Assembly (NCBI GenBank): GCA_029204225.1 | Contig: CM055101.1 | Location: 45,382,180 to 45,446,179 of the forward strand | DNA length: 64,000 bases | Source of the DNA: Diphasiastrum complanatum | Taxonomy: Eukaryota > Streptophyta > Lycopodiopsida > Lycopodiales > Lycopodiaceae | Direction of reading: 5' to 3' | Shown: positions 35,501 to 50,500 of the stretch, in pieces | Layout of the letters: each line of letters starts with the position of its first letter | How positions within the stretch are numbered: the first letter of the stretch is position 1 | Notes under the pieces: model-generated | What the model was told of the DNA's origin: nothing | The model's input: only the letters and a program-made list of their open reading frames with translations | The model's database searches: none | Position numbers and translations under genes: made by a program

Positions 35501-38500
35501 TGTAGATCAAGGAGGAGATGTGTGTGACATAGTTATGGACTCAGCTCATTACATTCGCCACGTCCATTTACAATCACTTTACTTTATGCATAAGCAAGCC
35601 TTGGGCCCTTTTTTATTCATTATTGAGACTTAGACTTTATGGTTGGCCTTGGGCCTTATTATTCATTATTTGGACATTTGGACATATTACTGGAGAGTGA
35701 GGGCCTTCTTGGAGGGCGCACTATTATCTCTCCCAGTTGGGCCCTTTCCACTAGAAGCTTCCTTTAGGCTATATGTAGGGAATGTGTGTCATTTGTTATT
35801 CAACTGATGATATTGATCTCTCTCTTTAGTCTCCTTAATCTCTCTTTCCTGCTTTCTAGGGTTAAGTCTTGCTTATGTGATGCTTTCATAGCTTAGCTCT
35901 AGATCAGTCGTGGTTGTATTCGTAACTTGGTATCAAGGCACTTTCCTGATTGCTGAATTTCAGATCTGATTTTCTGATTGGGCGCCCATTTTTCTTGCTG
36001 ATTTTTTTTTTCTCGTTGCTGAGGGCTTTCATCTCTTTGCTTTAGCAACATTCAGCACAGCTTGGAGGAGGACCAGCTTCCATCAGAGCATTTTCCTTGG
36101 CGGAGCTTTAGCGGAAGTACTTCCACTAAATTTGGCGGCCAAAAAAAAAAAAAATTTGGCAGATTATTTTCGGCGCCTAAGTCCAGCTTGTTTGCATGCT
36201 GTCCAGTGCCCAATTCCCTCATCTCTTTCTTCCTTTTCTCCTTCCATTTTCAGCCCTCTCTTCACTTTTGTTTGCAGGCTGTCCAGCCCCTTCATACTTG
36301 TCACTTTCGTCCGTTTTTGTCTCCGTTTGTAGCCATTTTCCACATTTGATTGCAGGCTGTTCAGCGCCCATCTCCACCCTCATACTTGCTGTTTTTTCAG
36401 CCTACTTGAAGAATTTTTTTTTTCCAGCATCTCTTGCAGCATTACTTGGTGGCACTCAGCCAGATTTGAAAGGCCGCCAAGCTCGGTGGGCCGAGCTGAT
36501 GCAGGAATTTCAGTTGGAAATTCGCTTCCGAAGAGGGAAGGAAAATGTGGTCGCTAATGCACTATCTTTACTGTGGTTGACAGTGGTCTCATGGAGGAGA
36601 TTAAGAAGGCTCAAGAAAAAAAAAAAGGACCCGCATTGTCAGCATGTGTGGCCTAATGCGTGCAGGGTAGTCGACTAAACGGAAGAGTCAGTCGAGGCTG
36701 TCGCTTCCGCAGAGGCACACACCAGTACATATCTAACATACACCGTGAAGGATGGTATGTTATTGAGAAATGGAAGAGTTTTCGTGCCAGACGTGAAGGA
36801 TCTTCGTCATAAGATACTTCATGAATGCCATGATAGTAGTCCCTGCGCAGGGCACCCTAGTATTGATAAGACTAATGAGCTTTTAAGAAGGCATTATTTC
36901 TGGCCACGATTGAAGCGGGATGTAAGAGAGTACGTCCAGCGTTGCACGGCTTGTCAAGTGAACAAGAGTAAGTCCTCTGGGCTTGCTACATCCACTTGAG
37001 ATACCTATAGGAAGGTGGGAAAGCATCTCTATGGATTTTATTGTTGGGGTACCCAAGACCCAGAAGGGACTCAATTCCGTTATGGTAGTGGTAGACAGGT
37101 TTTCCATTGGCTCATTTCATCGCAACGACCAAGAAGGTCACAGCTCTGCAAGTTGCTGAGTTGTTTGTTGAGAATATTGTCACGTTACACGGCCTCCGTT
37201 TTCCATTGTTTCTAACACGGATCCCAAGGTTACGGAAAATTTCTGGATTGAGGTGTTCGCCAAGCTGGGAACACAGTTGCAAATGAGTAGCTCTGAGCAT
37301 CCTCAGACGGATGGTCAGACAGAGCGAGTGAACCAGATCTTGGAAGATATGCTTAGGGCATATGTTAGTAGTACGCAAACAGACTGGGTAAAGCATTTAC
37401 CACTATTGGAGTTCGCTTACAATGATAAGAGACATGCGTCCACTGGATTGAGTCCATTTGAGCTCAATTATGGTTTCAGGCCACTTAGTCCTACAATCAT
37501 AGGGATTCCGCATAGGGTACCTAGTGCTGTAGAGTTTTTGGCTCAGATGTAGCAGAAGCTAGAGATGGCACGAGATAACTTGTCCAAGGCTGTAGCTAGG
37601 GCAGAGAGTTATACCCGTGAGAACCGTACCTATCGGGAATTTGAGAATGGAGATGGGGTGTATTTACTAGTCCCTTTGAAGTCGAAGGTGCTACGCACAA
37701 GAAAGTGCGCCAAGTTATCTCCTAGGTATTGTGGACCATGGTTGATTATTAAGAAGGTGAGCCAAGTAGCTTATAAGCTACAGCTACTTGTGGGATGCAA
37801 GGTACAACCAGAATTTTATGTTAGCAAACTGAAGAAATGTTTGCACGATGGCGATAGCCTGGTGGAAGGTCTAGTGTCTCTAGAGGAGAAAGACACCACA
37901 GTTTATGGGCCAAAAAGAGTCCTAGATCGAAGGGAGCGACGCTTGCGTAATCGCCTACTTCAAGATTGTTGATGCCTCTCTGATGGCATGCGAAGCCTAC
38001 AAGTTGTTTGGAAGCTTTACCTCAAGAAAAAGTGTGCCTGGTGCTTTACTACCTGCACATGTGGATGATCTCACATCCTTCTATAGTTGTCAAACTCCTT
38101 TTTGAGCTCAACCTAGAAACAACAGTAAACCACACATAGATTGTTCTCAAAACTCAATCTTTATTCAATTCTCAGCAAGTAGCATGAATCCACCAAAACC
38201 ACAAGGATCTGGCTGCTTTGTCTCCACCCAACCTTTACTGCTTATGCACAATCCTCAAGCACCCCTTAACCCTAACCATTTCTAACGTCGACACTTGCGC
38301 AGTAACCTGACACATAGGCAAGCGAGTAGGCTGACATGTGTCACTCATACATTGGACCAAGTGCCCTAGTGAGCATGTGACTTGTGTCATGTTTGACCGG
38401 TCAACCATGACTTGTGTCACTCATTTATTGGACCATGTGTCCTTAGTGAGCATATGACACGTGTCTTGTTGACTAGTCAACTCCTACTTCTTAGGAGGTT

Positions 38501-41500
38501 AGTCTAGCCACTCCTAATAAATGACCCAATACCCCATGCCAAAGCTAAGCACGAACGTCGAAACTTTGTTGCTGAACTTCTGTCCACTTATTATTCTATA
38601 GCATATCAGTCAAAGGTGCAGTCATGAGTGAACAACACTTCACACCTTGCAATAAAACCCAACCAATCCAAGAAAGCCTCTTAGTACCGTCAAGTTTGTA
38701 GGTACAGGCCACGGAAGGGAGAACAACAACTTTTCTTGGACTCTGTTTAATGCCTTAAGCTGACACAATAAAACTCAAATACGCTATCTTTTGTTATCAT
38801 TAGCCCGTTATCATTAGCCCAACCAATCCAAGAAAGCCTCTTAGTACCGTCAACTTTGTAGGTATAGGCCACGGAAGGGAGAACAACATCTTTTTGTTGA
38901 CTCTGTTTAATGCCTTAAGCTGACACGATAAAATTCAAATACGCTATCTTTTGTTATCATTAGCAAACAAGATTTTATCCCTCAAGGTTAACAAACAGCT
39001 CTAAGGTGAGTTACATGCAACACGTCACCACAGCTGTAAACCAAAATGTCATCTATAAACGGTCTAAGTACATCATACGTGTTGTTGTGGCGTTCGTCAA
39101 TCTAAAAGGCGTAACATAAGTCAAAGTGACCGATACAAGTTTTCAAGGCAGCCATATGTGCATGCCCTTCACGAATATTGAGTTAGCCTTTCCATTTTTC
39201 GAACAACTTTGCTAAAATAGTAGCACCAAACGATACCAGATCATCAAAATGTGGAATAGGATATCGATGCTTGACAAACTCCTTGAACATTGACGTCTCA
39301 TATCGTCCTTTTCCCCTAGGGAGTTCAAGCATCGATAAGCCCACACACATATGCCGTCACCCGTCTATTGGTCTAGGTTCCTAGGTAAGTCAAGTCAATT
39401 TGTTCTTATCATATGTTGCAACCAGCAGTAAACATATCAAACAAAAACAAAAGCACAAACTTACAACGAACCCCCACATACTAAGCTGCCATGATCAAAG
39501 GTCCTGGAGGCACATTGGGCTGACCTTGAAGTGAATGGATTCTACCATCGCGCTGAGACTGATACACATGAGTACCCCAAGCGATGTAGAGCTTCTGTGC
39601 TACGTGCCAATATATCCCTAGTACCACATCAAAACACGCCAAACACATTATCTTCATATCCAACTTCTTAACCTAACTTTGAATGGTTCATGGCATACTC
39701 CCAACCCTTTCCATCAACCCTGATGACTGTGTACTAGTACAAGGATGGTTGTGTGCTCACATTCAACCTTTCAATCAGAGTCAAGTACGTTATGGGAGGA
39801 CCTAGTGTCAAGGAGAACACACTTTCTTACCACACAATTGTTCGGTCATAACAATCAAGAAGTACTTGGAAATTGATACACGTGTTGCATCGTTTTAAAC
39901 AATTGTGGCAAAAAGAAATAACATCAACCTTACCTAATCATCAACACTTTCACAAGATGAAGGGTACTTCCCTGGAGTTCATCCAGCTCCAGATCCTCAA
40001 TAGCCATAGGTGCTTGTGCCTGCTTCACTAGCAAATTGTATGAAGTCCGCATTGGAGTCCGTGGACATTCCTTCCACATGCATCCTACCAAGTAACCAAA
40101 GCAAACATTTCTCATTTGGAACAACCTTGGTCTTGCGGTATTAGCAACAAAGATCGTTGGCCCCTTCTGAACATTGGATTGCCCATACAATCTTTGTCAA
40201 CTAGTTGTCGCACTGAAGGACGTTGACCTCTTTGGACATTAGACCGCCCATACAATCCTTTGTCCTCGGAAGCCCCTACTCCTCCTTTCAGGTCACCTTG
40301 AAACTTGCCTTTGCACAAATTGACTCTTAAACCTTTTGAGCCTCTTCTTACCGCAAGGCCAAAAACCGCCTAAGTTCAGGGCTCACCACTAGAGGTTGAT
40401 GATAGGAAAGGTGTGTTTGCCCAAAAATCAGACTTAAAATTCTAAATTTCAACATGAGCCAAGTGTAATAGGCTTCACACAGATTTGAGAACAGGCTTTT
40501 TCCTCAAAACTGCTTGTAGTGGCAGTATTCCTAGACTTAGAGCAGCAATTTCCAGCCCCAAAAAGACTCCAAAACCCTGTTATCTAGAGATGCTCCTGCA
40601 GCCCTACTTTGCCCTCTGTATTTTGCTGTTCTACGCTGGTTTCGGATCCCAAAACAGTCCCTATTGTATCCTACTGTCTTGCGATAGAGCTGTTGTTGAC
40701 TGTGGGCAATTAACCCCCTGTTTTTCATGCATTTAATGCAGCCTCAGATCTGTCCTAACAGCTGCAGAAAAAACAATTTTTATTTTAGCTGAATTGATGC
40801 AAATTTCTAGCAGTACAGTGCTGGTAGGAGGGCACCCCACCCCAATCTGTAAAAAAAAACTCAGGTCTCCTTCTTGCTTGATCCATAGTGCTTGCATGCC
40901 TTAATCTCTTGCCTAAGCTCTGATACCAAATGTCAGACTCCTTTCTAAACTCAACCTACAAACAACAATAAACCACACATAGATTGATCTCAAAACTCAA
41001 GCTTTATGCAATTCTCAGCAAGTAAGTAGCATGAAGGCACCAAAACCCACCCAACCTTTGTTGCATAGAATGTGATGTGGAATGCCTCTCTCTAGGCTCA
41101 CTTATGCACAATCCTCAAGCACCCCTTAACCCTGACCCTTCCTAATGTTGACACATGGCCAATTCCATGCACAGTCAACACTTGCATACTGCTGGCACAT
41201 AGGCAAGTGAGTAGGCTGACATGTGTCACTCATACACTGGACCAAGTGTCTCAGTGAGCATGTGATGTGTCACGTTTGACCGGTCAACCCTGACATGTGT
41301 CACTCATTTACTGGTCCAAGTGTCTTAGTGAGCATATGACACGTGTCTCGTTGACTAGTCAACTCCTACTTTTTAGGAGGTCCGTCCAACCACTCCTAAT
41401 GAATGACCTTGTACCCCATGCCAAAGCTAAGCACGACTCTATGAGGTCCAATGCCCACTAATTACAATCTTTTTATAATTTGCTTACGAAGGTCACCACA

Positions 41501-44500
41501 GGCTGATGACTTAGCCATTTCAGTATTTACAATAATTGCAAAATGTACATTTGTCTCTGAAAACTGTAAGTAACTGGGACAGGGAGTAAAGGCTCTAACA
41601 GTAGTACAACTTACAATGTCCAATGATCTTTAGCCAAAGATATTGACGTCTGAAGTTTTGGTAGTAGAGGCAACATTTTTTAATAGTTTGACCAAGGGTA
41701 GAGTTAACAAAAAGAAGAAAGGGGGTCAACCTAGTCCACCTATTTTGTGGAACATGAATTGAATCGGTGTTCGGAGAAACTCAAAAGCATGATTGTTTTT
41801 GCTTCCTTGTTATAGATTGCAGCTTTAGACTAACCTTACATCGTGAAACCGACACAAGTGCTATTTTGTAGGTTAACTAAGCTAGCTACAATCGTTTCAG
41901 CTAAGTCAACTATAAATGCTTCAGATTTAGCTCAGATCTTTGTTGAAAGATTATTCAGGTTGTATGGGATTGCCGAGCAATATCATTAGTGATAGAGATC
42001 TGAAGTTCCTAGGTCACTTTTGGTTTCCATAAGCTTGAGACTTCCCTTAGTTTTAGTTCTACTAATCATCCTAAATCAAATGGACAGACGGAAACGACTA
42101 ATTAGACTATGGAAGATATCTTGAGGATACATGTTTCTCACAAGCAATCTCATTGGGAAAATTACCTCCCTTTGATAGAACCTGATTATAATAGTAGAAA
42201 ACATTCTACTATAGGTTATAGTCCATTAATTCTTATGTGCGGTTTTCAACCTAGATCTCCAATTAATGTGGAGATGAAATCTGTTAAGATTCAAAAGATT
42301 GTGGATTTCTTGCATCAAATGCAAGAAATGCTGCAATTAGCTCATGAGAGTATTTGTAGTGCTCAAGATAGGGCTAAGCATTATGCTAATGCTAAGGGGT
42401 CTCCTAGAGATTTCAAAGTTGATCTAGATTTTGTAGTTAATAACCTTGAGAGGGCCTATGCAATATAAGCATGATGAGGGGTATCAATAGTAACTAGTTA
42501 TGTTTGCTATACAGTCGGGATCCATGGCCACATGGACAGGCACTTTAGGGCCTATATAGGACCTTAGGAACTCACTCTCCTCCATGTTAAGCTTTCGGCT
42601 TCTGGTTACCAACTTCCTCTCCTCGTCTTCAAAAAATCCCTCGATATGTTCAATTTTCCAAGCAGGCCTACGTTTTGAATGCAAATTTTGTGTAACTAAT
42701 ACTAAAACAAAAGTATGTTCCAACAGAAGGACATTTGAAATGGGACGGGCCCATTCTGTATGTTGTGGATCTAGAGTTTTTGGATTACAACATCAATAGC
42801 ACTCTCCTTTGGTTAGGATAGTTGGATTGTGGAAAATTTTGGCCCTTCCTTGTATCACTTAAAGCATGAGTATGTCTATCAGAAGATTTTCGAAGCTTAC
42901 AACAATGCGATGAAAGTCCTTTTTTGGAATTCTGATTCTGATTTGCAACTTTAGCATATTCGTATGAGAAGGTCTTCGGGCGATATGATGCTGGATGCTG
43001 GTCAACAAAATGCTTTCTAAGAAGATCCTTTTTATGTTGTCTTATAGTTCTTGATTGTATGTTACCAACCAGCCTAAAGAAAAGCTATTCTAGTTGTGCT
43101 CTTTATGCTCTCTTTATCATGGCTGGATTCTGGCAATGACCACATTATTTAGACACCTTGAAACAACTCTATATTGATTATTGCACTATTTTCTCTCCCA
43201 GTTGACGCTTATCCTCTAGACCCCTTTCTAGGGCTTCCTATTGGGTATAAGTAGGGCTCTAGTGTCACTTTCATTTTAGCTTATGATATGGGTCTCTCTC
43301 CTATAGCCTCCTTAGTCTCTCTTTTTCTTGCTTTTTAGGATTAAGTCTTGCTTATGTGCTACTTTCTAGTTTAGTCTTGGATTACTTGTGGATCCGTTCG
43401 TAACTTGGCATCAAAGCACTTTCTTGAGCAGAATTTTTTTTTTTCTACCTACCTTCGCTGTCCCATCACCCTCCCTCGCTATTCCAGCACTCTTCCCTCG
43501 TTGTCCCTCCTACATTGCACCCACCTGGTTGCAGCTGTTCCATTGTCTTCTGCTTGGTGACTACCTACCTCTATTATGAGTTCTTGTGAGAGTCGCTTAC
43601 GTGGCTTTTTTTATGGCGTACCTATTTCTTGCTCTAGTTTCATTTCTCCTTCATTATGTCGGAAGCTCATTCTCCGACCATGAGTGATCACCCTCAGGAT
43701 GCTTTGATAGATCATATTCGTCAGGCCATGGATGCTGCTATTTCTAGCCTCTCTTCGTGTTTAGATATTGTCATGACAAATATTGCCTCATTTTAGTCCC
43801 AGATTGATGCATTACAGCCCCATGGTCCTGGCAAGGATCCTATGACGCCTATCCTTGGGACATCGTCGTCCTCCAGTTATCCTGGTGGCCATTTTGGTGG
43901 ATCTCCCATTCCAGCTCCTCCACCTCCTGGATTTCACCCCTTTTCCAGTACGACAGGCCCTGAACCACACTTTGCTCGCGATTTCCGTGACCGGATACAG
44001 CTTACTACCTATTCTGGTTCCTCTGATGCGAATCTTCTAGAGAATTGGTTTGCTAAGCTTGATACTTATTTCCAAATCTACCCTGAAACCGATGTTCAGA
44101 AAATCCAGTTAGCCGCCTTACATTTAGATGGTCGGGCTGTCACTTGGTGGCGAGTTTTTCGTTCTGATCCTGATCGAGAGGGGATGCATTTATAGACTAA
44201 GTCTCTCCATGGATCCGTTCGTAACTGTACACAATAGTTATTGTGTGGAAGTAAACAAGGACCTTGAGATGCCAATAAACCTCTTGTTTGTTGTTTCATG
44301 AGTAAATTTGATGTTATAGTCATAGAACCCACGGTTCTTGGAACCGTGGGGTGAACCGTACCACGGTTCATGAACTGTGGTACGATTCTTGTGATTAATT
44401 AATTAATCAATTAAATAATTAATTTTTTACCCTTTTCCCCCCAAAACCCCTCCCACGGATTTTTGGCCCTCAATTCACTGTTTTTGGCCCTCATTTCAGT

Positions 44501-47500
44501 GTTTTTGGCCCTCATTCTGGTTTTTTTTGGCTTTTTTTAGGGGTATTTTTGGGGGTGGGAAGGAAAAAAAAAAAGTAATTAATCAATTAATTACCATGGT
44601 TCACCACGGTTCTTAGAACCAAACTTTGTGAACCGTCCGGTTCACTCTACGATTCCAAGAACTGTGGTGAACCGTCCACGGTTCATGGGAACTATGGACT
44701 TATAGTTACTCAACTGGTTATGGGATTAAATTCCCTTAAATGATTTGGTTATCAAGGTATAGCCAGAAATATAGGGATTTCATTTTTGTAGTGATTAGAA
44801 AGTTTTTGTACTCATTGAAGTCCTTGACTAGATCATTTAAATTTTATAGATGAGTTTGGTATGTGCAAATGTTACAATACAAAATCAAAATCTCTTGAAC
44901 CAACAACGTGCCAGGATTCACCTTTTCATTTAGACTATGATCTAGTAAATAGTTTTACGAGGTAAATTGAAATGGCTCCTAAATATCAACTGACAAACAG
45001 GCACAGCCAAAAGGTTTTCTGGGTGGTTTAAGAGAACGGGGTTTAGGTGGATCCAGATGTGGAGCCACAGCTGCTACAGCTGTGCTGCTGCCTACAAAAG
45101 GTCATCTACACATACTTAAGCTGTTGTATGAGGCTATGCAAAGAAAGCAGATAGATAACCAGGTTTATTGAGCACTTGTCAGCTTTAGCTTATGGATCAT
45201 GTTTATTTACATTTGCTTAACTGTATGAGCATGAACTTTGTAAGGCATCTTAGATTTCTCAGTTACAGCTGTGGACCTATGTGGATAATGGATGTCTTGA
45301 CTTGCAATACCTCATGAGATTCATTGTGTTCCCTGCTGTGTGTTGAGATGGCAAGCGCTATCTTATATCTGCAAATGTTGGGGATGCACGTGTTGTGCTT
45401 TCAAGGGATAAGTGTGCCATTCAGTTGACGGTTGACCATAAGGTAAAATGGTGTATGTTTATGTTGACTAAGCAACTAATGTTTCTTTCATACATATCCT
45501 TTTGCGAGTTAGCCATAGCCGTTGTCTAGTTCTTAAGAATAAATGTGGATACTATTTAAGATTTGGAAAATTGCAACCCTAGGAGCTCTGAAATATGGCT
45601 AGAGATTGACTACATAGGTGTGTCACATATTAGTCCAGAGACATGTAAAATATGGCTTAAAAGTCAGAAAAATCAGTGTTTGAATGAGCAGTAATCTCCA
45701 AACTTTCCATATTGATTGTATTCTTACAAGCATAGATCGTTGTGAACACAGTGGGTAGTGGAATCAACTGCCTTCAATTTTTTGATCCGGCAACCATATA
45801 TGACAGATGAGAACAGATTGTTCTCACAGTGTCTGTTAGTAATTGCTACATTCAATAATTTCAGGCAGATCATTGCAGTATGGAGATGCCTACAATGATC
45901 TCCAGATCCGAGTATGAGTGCTCAGGCAGAGGTGTGTGGAGCAGTTTGCATGCATATAGAGGCTAACTGTGTGGCGGCGTTTGTAGCCAAAAGCGTGATA
46001 GTGGTGCGTGCCCCAAAATGCATCACTGCTGAAGGCATGTGATATACTAGCCTGCCCTCATGCCAGCGGCTGCTCTTCATGCTTAGTGCAAAGCTTGTGT
46101 CTGACGCCACTTCTATTAATTGGACCTGCAGATAGGTGATGCTGACAAAGATCTGCATCGCTGCCAAATTAGCTGAAGCCTGCATCAACATATCCACTTG
46201 TATTCTTGCTTGTTAGCTGCATGAAAAATGATGGTGGATAGCCGCAGTTGCACGGGGATGTGACTCCGTATGTTAGGCCAATATCAGGTGATATAGCCAC
46301 AGTAAGCATTCGTGGAGAAAGGAACTGACATGCACAGCATGTACCGCTCATGCATGAAAGCATGATTTACGTGGGAGGCTGATATAAGGAAGTCACATTT
46401 TTCCCTTGGCCCAATTCACACTTTTGCTTTGGTAGAAACAACCCCTTACCCAAGGATTTTACTCTTAAAGAGGGTGTCTTTGACGTTTTTGATGGATTTC
46501 TTTTAGCAAAGAGAACGTTTATCCAAGTTAGCACTAAGTTGGGGGATAGCGTTAGGACCTCAATATTCCCAGTATCTACGATAACCAATCTAGGGGCCAG
46601 AAACTTGTACTTGGGTTAATATGGCTCGATAGCCTCTTAACAGATGGTGCTAACAGAGAGTCCAAGTTTAGTGCAGTTAAGTAATTTTTTTAGCTTTAAC
46701 CACTGATTTATAGTGCTAACCAAAGTGTTCATGCTAGTGGAGCTGGACAGTTGTGGGGACTAGAATGGCCAATCAGTATTTCACCTGGTTACCACACATG
46801 GCAATTGTGACTGTGGAACTGCAAGAGAGAGACAGGCTTGCAAAATTTGAAATAAACAACTCAAGCAGTCACGTTGGAGGCAATAGTGTTCAGTAACTGG
46901 CAAGGGCATTAATGTTGCCTTGTTGTATTGAGTGAAAATTATTAATGCTAATAATTTGTAAACAAATTGTCTGATGCCCTCCTCTTCCTTGATAGAGGCG
47001 ATTCTCCAGTTCGTAATAAAATCATATCCTACTTGTAACTGTGTCTTCATTGCCTTCCTGGCATACGACTCCTGCTCTGAAGCAAAAAAGTCCTTGTCTC
47101 ATCCGACCTACAATTAGTCGATAGCATCCTCCACGCTATCATACTGCTATGGAAACATGCTATATCATCAGTTATCATCACTCGGCCTATTGCTTATGCA
47201 TTGATCAGGGCGGACCGATCCTTGGACTTTAATAAAGAATCAATACATCATTATCAGCTGGCTCATACAGATCATGATTACACACATATGATCAATAGCA
47301 TTATCATTCATAGTTCAGATTGAACCTATATGCCTTAACAGATGATAACCAATGGTTTGCATGAGCTCCCTCGTATCAGTGGCACATTTGAAGGCATCTG
47401 TCTTGACTTGCTTACACCAAGCGTCTATACCAGAAAACAGCACAACAAATTTGAGCTCAATGGAAATGTCATTGCTATTCATTGTTTAGCACTGCATTCC

Positions 47501-50500
47501 AATACGTGGCTTGCTTTACTGCTTATGCATAATATTGTCATAACTACCAAAATCTCTCATAAGAAAGTCATCTTTATTTAAAGGCTTCACGCCTCATGCA
47601 ACCTTGTAACGTCTTCACTTTCTCTCTAACATAAAAGCTTAGTTCCTTGCTCTCCTACTATCAACGCTTTAGTTACGAATAGAGCCACAGCTGATCTAGA
47701 GCTAAACTATGAAAGCATCACATAAGCAAGACTTAAGCTATGAAAGCAGCACATAAGCAAGACTTAACCCTAGAAAGCAGGAAAGAGAGAGATTAAGGAG
47801 ACTAAAGAGAGAGAGATCAATATCATCAGCTGAATAACAAATGACACAGTTTCCCTACTTATAGCCAAGAGGAAGCCCTAAAAGGAAGCTTCCGGTGGCT
47901 AGGGCCCAACTGGGAGGGAAAAGAGTGTGCCCTCCAAGAAGGCCCCCACTCTCCAGTAATATGTCCAAATGGCCTAATAATGAATAATAAGGCCAAAGGC
48001 CAACCATATAGTCTAAGTGTCACTAATGAATAAAAAAGGGCCCAAGGCCTGCTTATGCATAAAGTAAAGTAAATGTAAATGGACACGGCGAATGTAATGA
48101 GCCGAGTCCATGACTCTCCCTGGCACAAAAGAAAAAGACCCAACTGCCGAAAAGAAACTGGATCAAGTAGCAGCAAGCCCTGCTGCATCAACAGCTAGAA
48201 CAACATCTGATGTAGAGGAATCAACAAGTGCAGCAAGAGCACGAGCCTGATCTGCAAGTGATGGTGTATGATAAAAGACATCAATAGGCTCCCATGTGGC
48301 CTCCTCAATAGGACGGCCATCCCACTGGACCAAAAACTGAATCTGCCGGCGGCGTCGACTATGGTATAGACGAACCTGTTATATAGCAGCAGGTAAAAAT
48401 GGAAATAACTCTGGAGCAGTAGGAAACTCAGCATCACAAGGAGCGTCATCCTTAATAGCAGCACGAAATAAATTGACATGGAATACATCACAGGCGCGTG
48501 TGGAAGCAGGAAGCTATGAGCGATATGTAACTGGACTAAGAACCTCCAAAATTCGATAAGGCCCATAATAGCGTGGTGCAAGCTTCTCAGTAAAAGCACG
48601 GCCCTAGACAAAATGATGACGTGCAAACCGTAGGCGTAGATAAACCATATCTCCAAGCTGAAACTCAACATGGCGGCGGTGACGATCAACTGAGGTCTGA
48701 TAACGCTGCTGAACATGCTGTAAATGAGAACTGGCCCGGGTAATAAGCTCTCGAGCACCAAGGTATCCAAAAAGCCCGAGAAGGTAGAACTGCATCAGCA
48801 CCAGGAAGCCAATAAGGAAACTGGAAAAGAGATGGACACTCATCGCGAATAGCCACATGATACACATAACCATCAATCATATGCGCAAGGTGCCCCAAGA
48901 AAAGATACCAGCATCGGAAGACTAGCACCAAGGAGATCATCCTGACAAAGGATAGCTTAAAATGGAGAAATATGCTCCAACATGGTCAAAAGCCCAAGGT
49001 ATCCATAGGGCCCATGAATGAGAAGTACCAATGGCATACGCTACCCTCAAGGCCCATATCACGAGAAGAGCAACATGCCAAAAGCTCCAGAAGGTCCAAG
49101 AAATCAATGCATCATCTAAAAAGACATGATGCATGAAAATAGTAGCAACAAATCTAGAAATAGTAGAGGCCCCAACTGACAAACTGTAGCCGAGAAACTC
49201 ATCCAGAAAGGCCTCATATGGACATACCAATCCATCATAGGATACACCAAAAACGGATGGAGAATCGGATGACCCATCGGAACTGGCCACAAGTGTAATC
49301 CCAAAGTACACACCAGGTGCACAAGTGAGGAATAGAAGAAATGCACTGGAACGAGGAACAGGTTCCGCAACATCAGTAGCAAGCATCGGAGCAATATCCA
49401 CGTGTAGCTGGGAATGAGTATCAAAGCACATATGAGCAACACTGAAGTATATGGCGGCAACATCCCCAAAAACTATCCAAGAGAGGAGAAGGAATTCTCT
49501 CAAGGTACCCTGATGGTCTCGGAACACCAGAACAAAGTGGCAACTCAGCATCGGAGACCAGGCGATATGGAGCAACCTGAAATGACAAGGAACCTGAAGA
49601 TCACCCAGACAAACAGTAGCTGGAACGGAGGTAATAACCCAAGCCAACAGGATATGCCAAGCCTGACAATGAGCAACAATCCAAGGAACAGATAGAGAGC
49701 CACATGCATAATCATAGAGATATCTGCACCATAGGCGATCAGTAATATGGAAAAACCAGCACCAATCAACAGGTCCAAATGAAAACCAAGCTATATGTAA
49801 TAACCAGGAATGCCATATATCCATAGCATCGGCATGGACTGCAGCAAACCTATATGTAGAAACACCAGGACGGAAGGATGTCCGTGTACTCATCTAGAAA
49901 GATCCCAGCATATAAATACCCTAGATAAGTAATAGTGACCATCTGGCAAACATCCTCGGATGAAAAATGTGTAACAGTAAGGGCCAAAGGCGCATGAATC
50001 ATGTCAGGAACCGTAGAAATATCATGAGGCAGATCACAAACCTCAAGCAGAGATCCATGGAGTAAAGCGAAAGAAGATACAACCCGATCATCAATAGCGA
50101 GGGAACCATCAAACGTGGACCCATGAAGAACCCCATAGAAATCAGCAGGAACATCGGCCATAACAGACTCAAGAGATGGAGATATAGAGACCAATGGAGA
50201 AGATACTGCACCAACCACCGAACCAGGAGGGCAATCTGAAGTATGCGCAAAAGCAATAGTAGAAATACCACCAAGGTATACGGTCTCAATATCAATGAAA
50301 CCAGGAATGACCACTGAATACGATATCTGTGAATCAAGGCATATAGGCGCAAGGCACAGAGCAACAACCTGTAAATCCGAAGCAGCATCAACCTGAGGAA
50401 GAGGACCCACGGATGGTGAAAGTGAAGCAGCAACTGATGTACTCTGAATGGAAAGAAGAGCTGCATCGTCAGCCTTTGGCAGGCTACGCATAAACTGCTT

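Larger units (their letters stand above)
38090..41600 (-). mobile_element. LTR retrotransposon, minus strand, W-box-palindrome family
   Basis: A 5' LTR lies at 40931-41600 and a partial 3' LTR at about 38090-38556. Between them are a canonical minus-strand PBS and gag/protease/RT remnants. Coding remains are gypsy-like, which places this LTR family in Ty3/gypsy. Confidence 0.8.
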
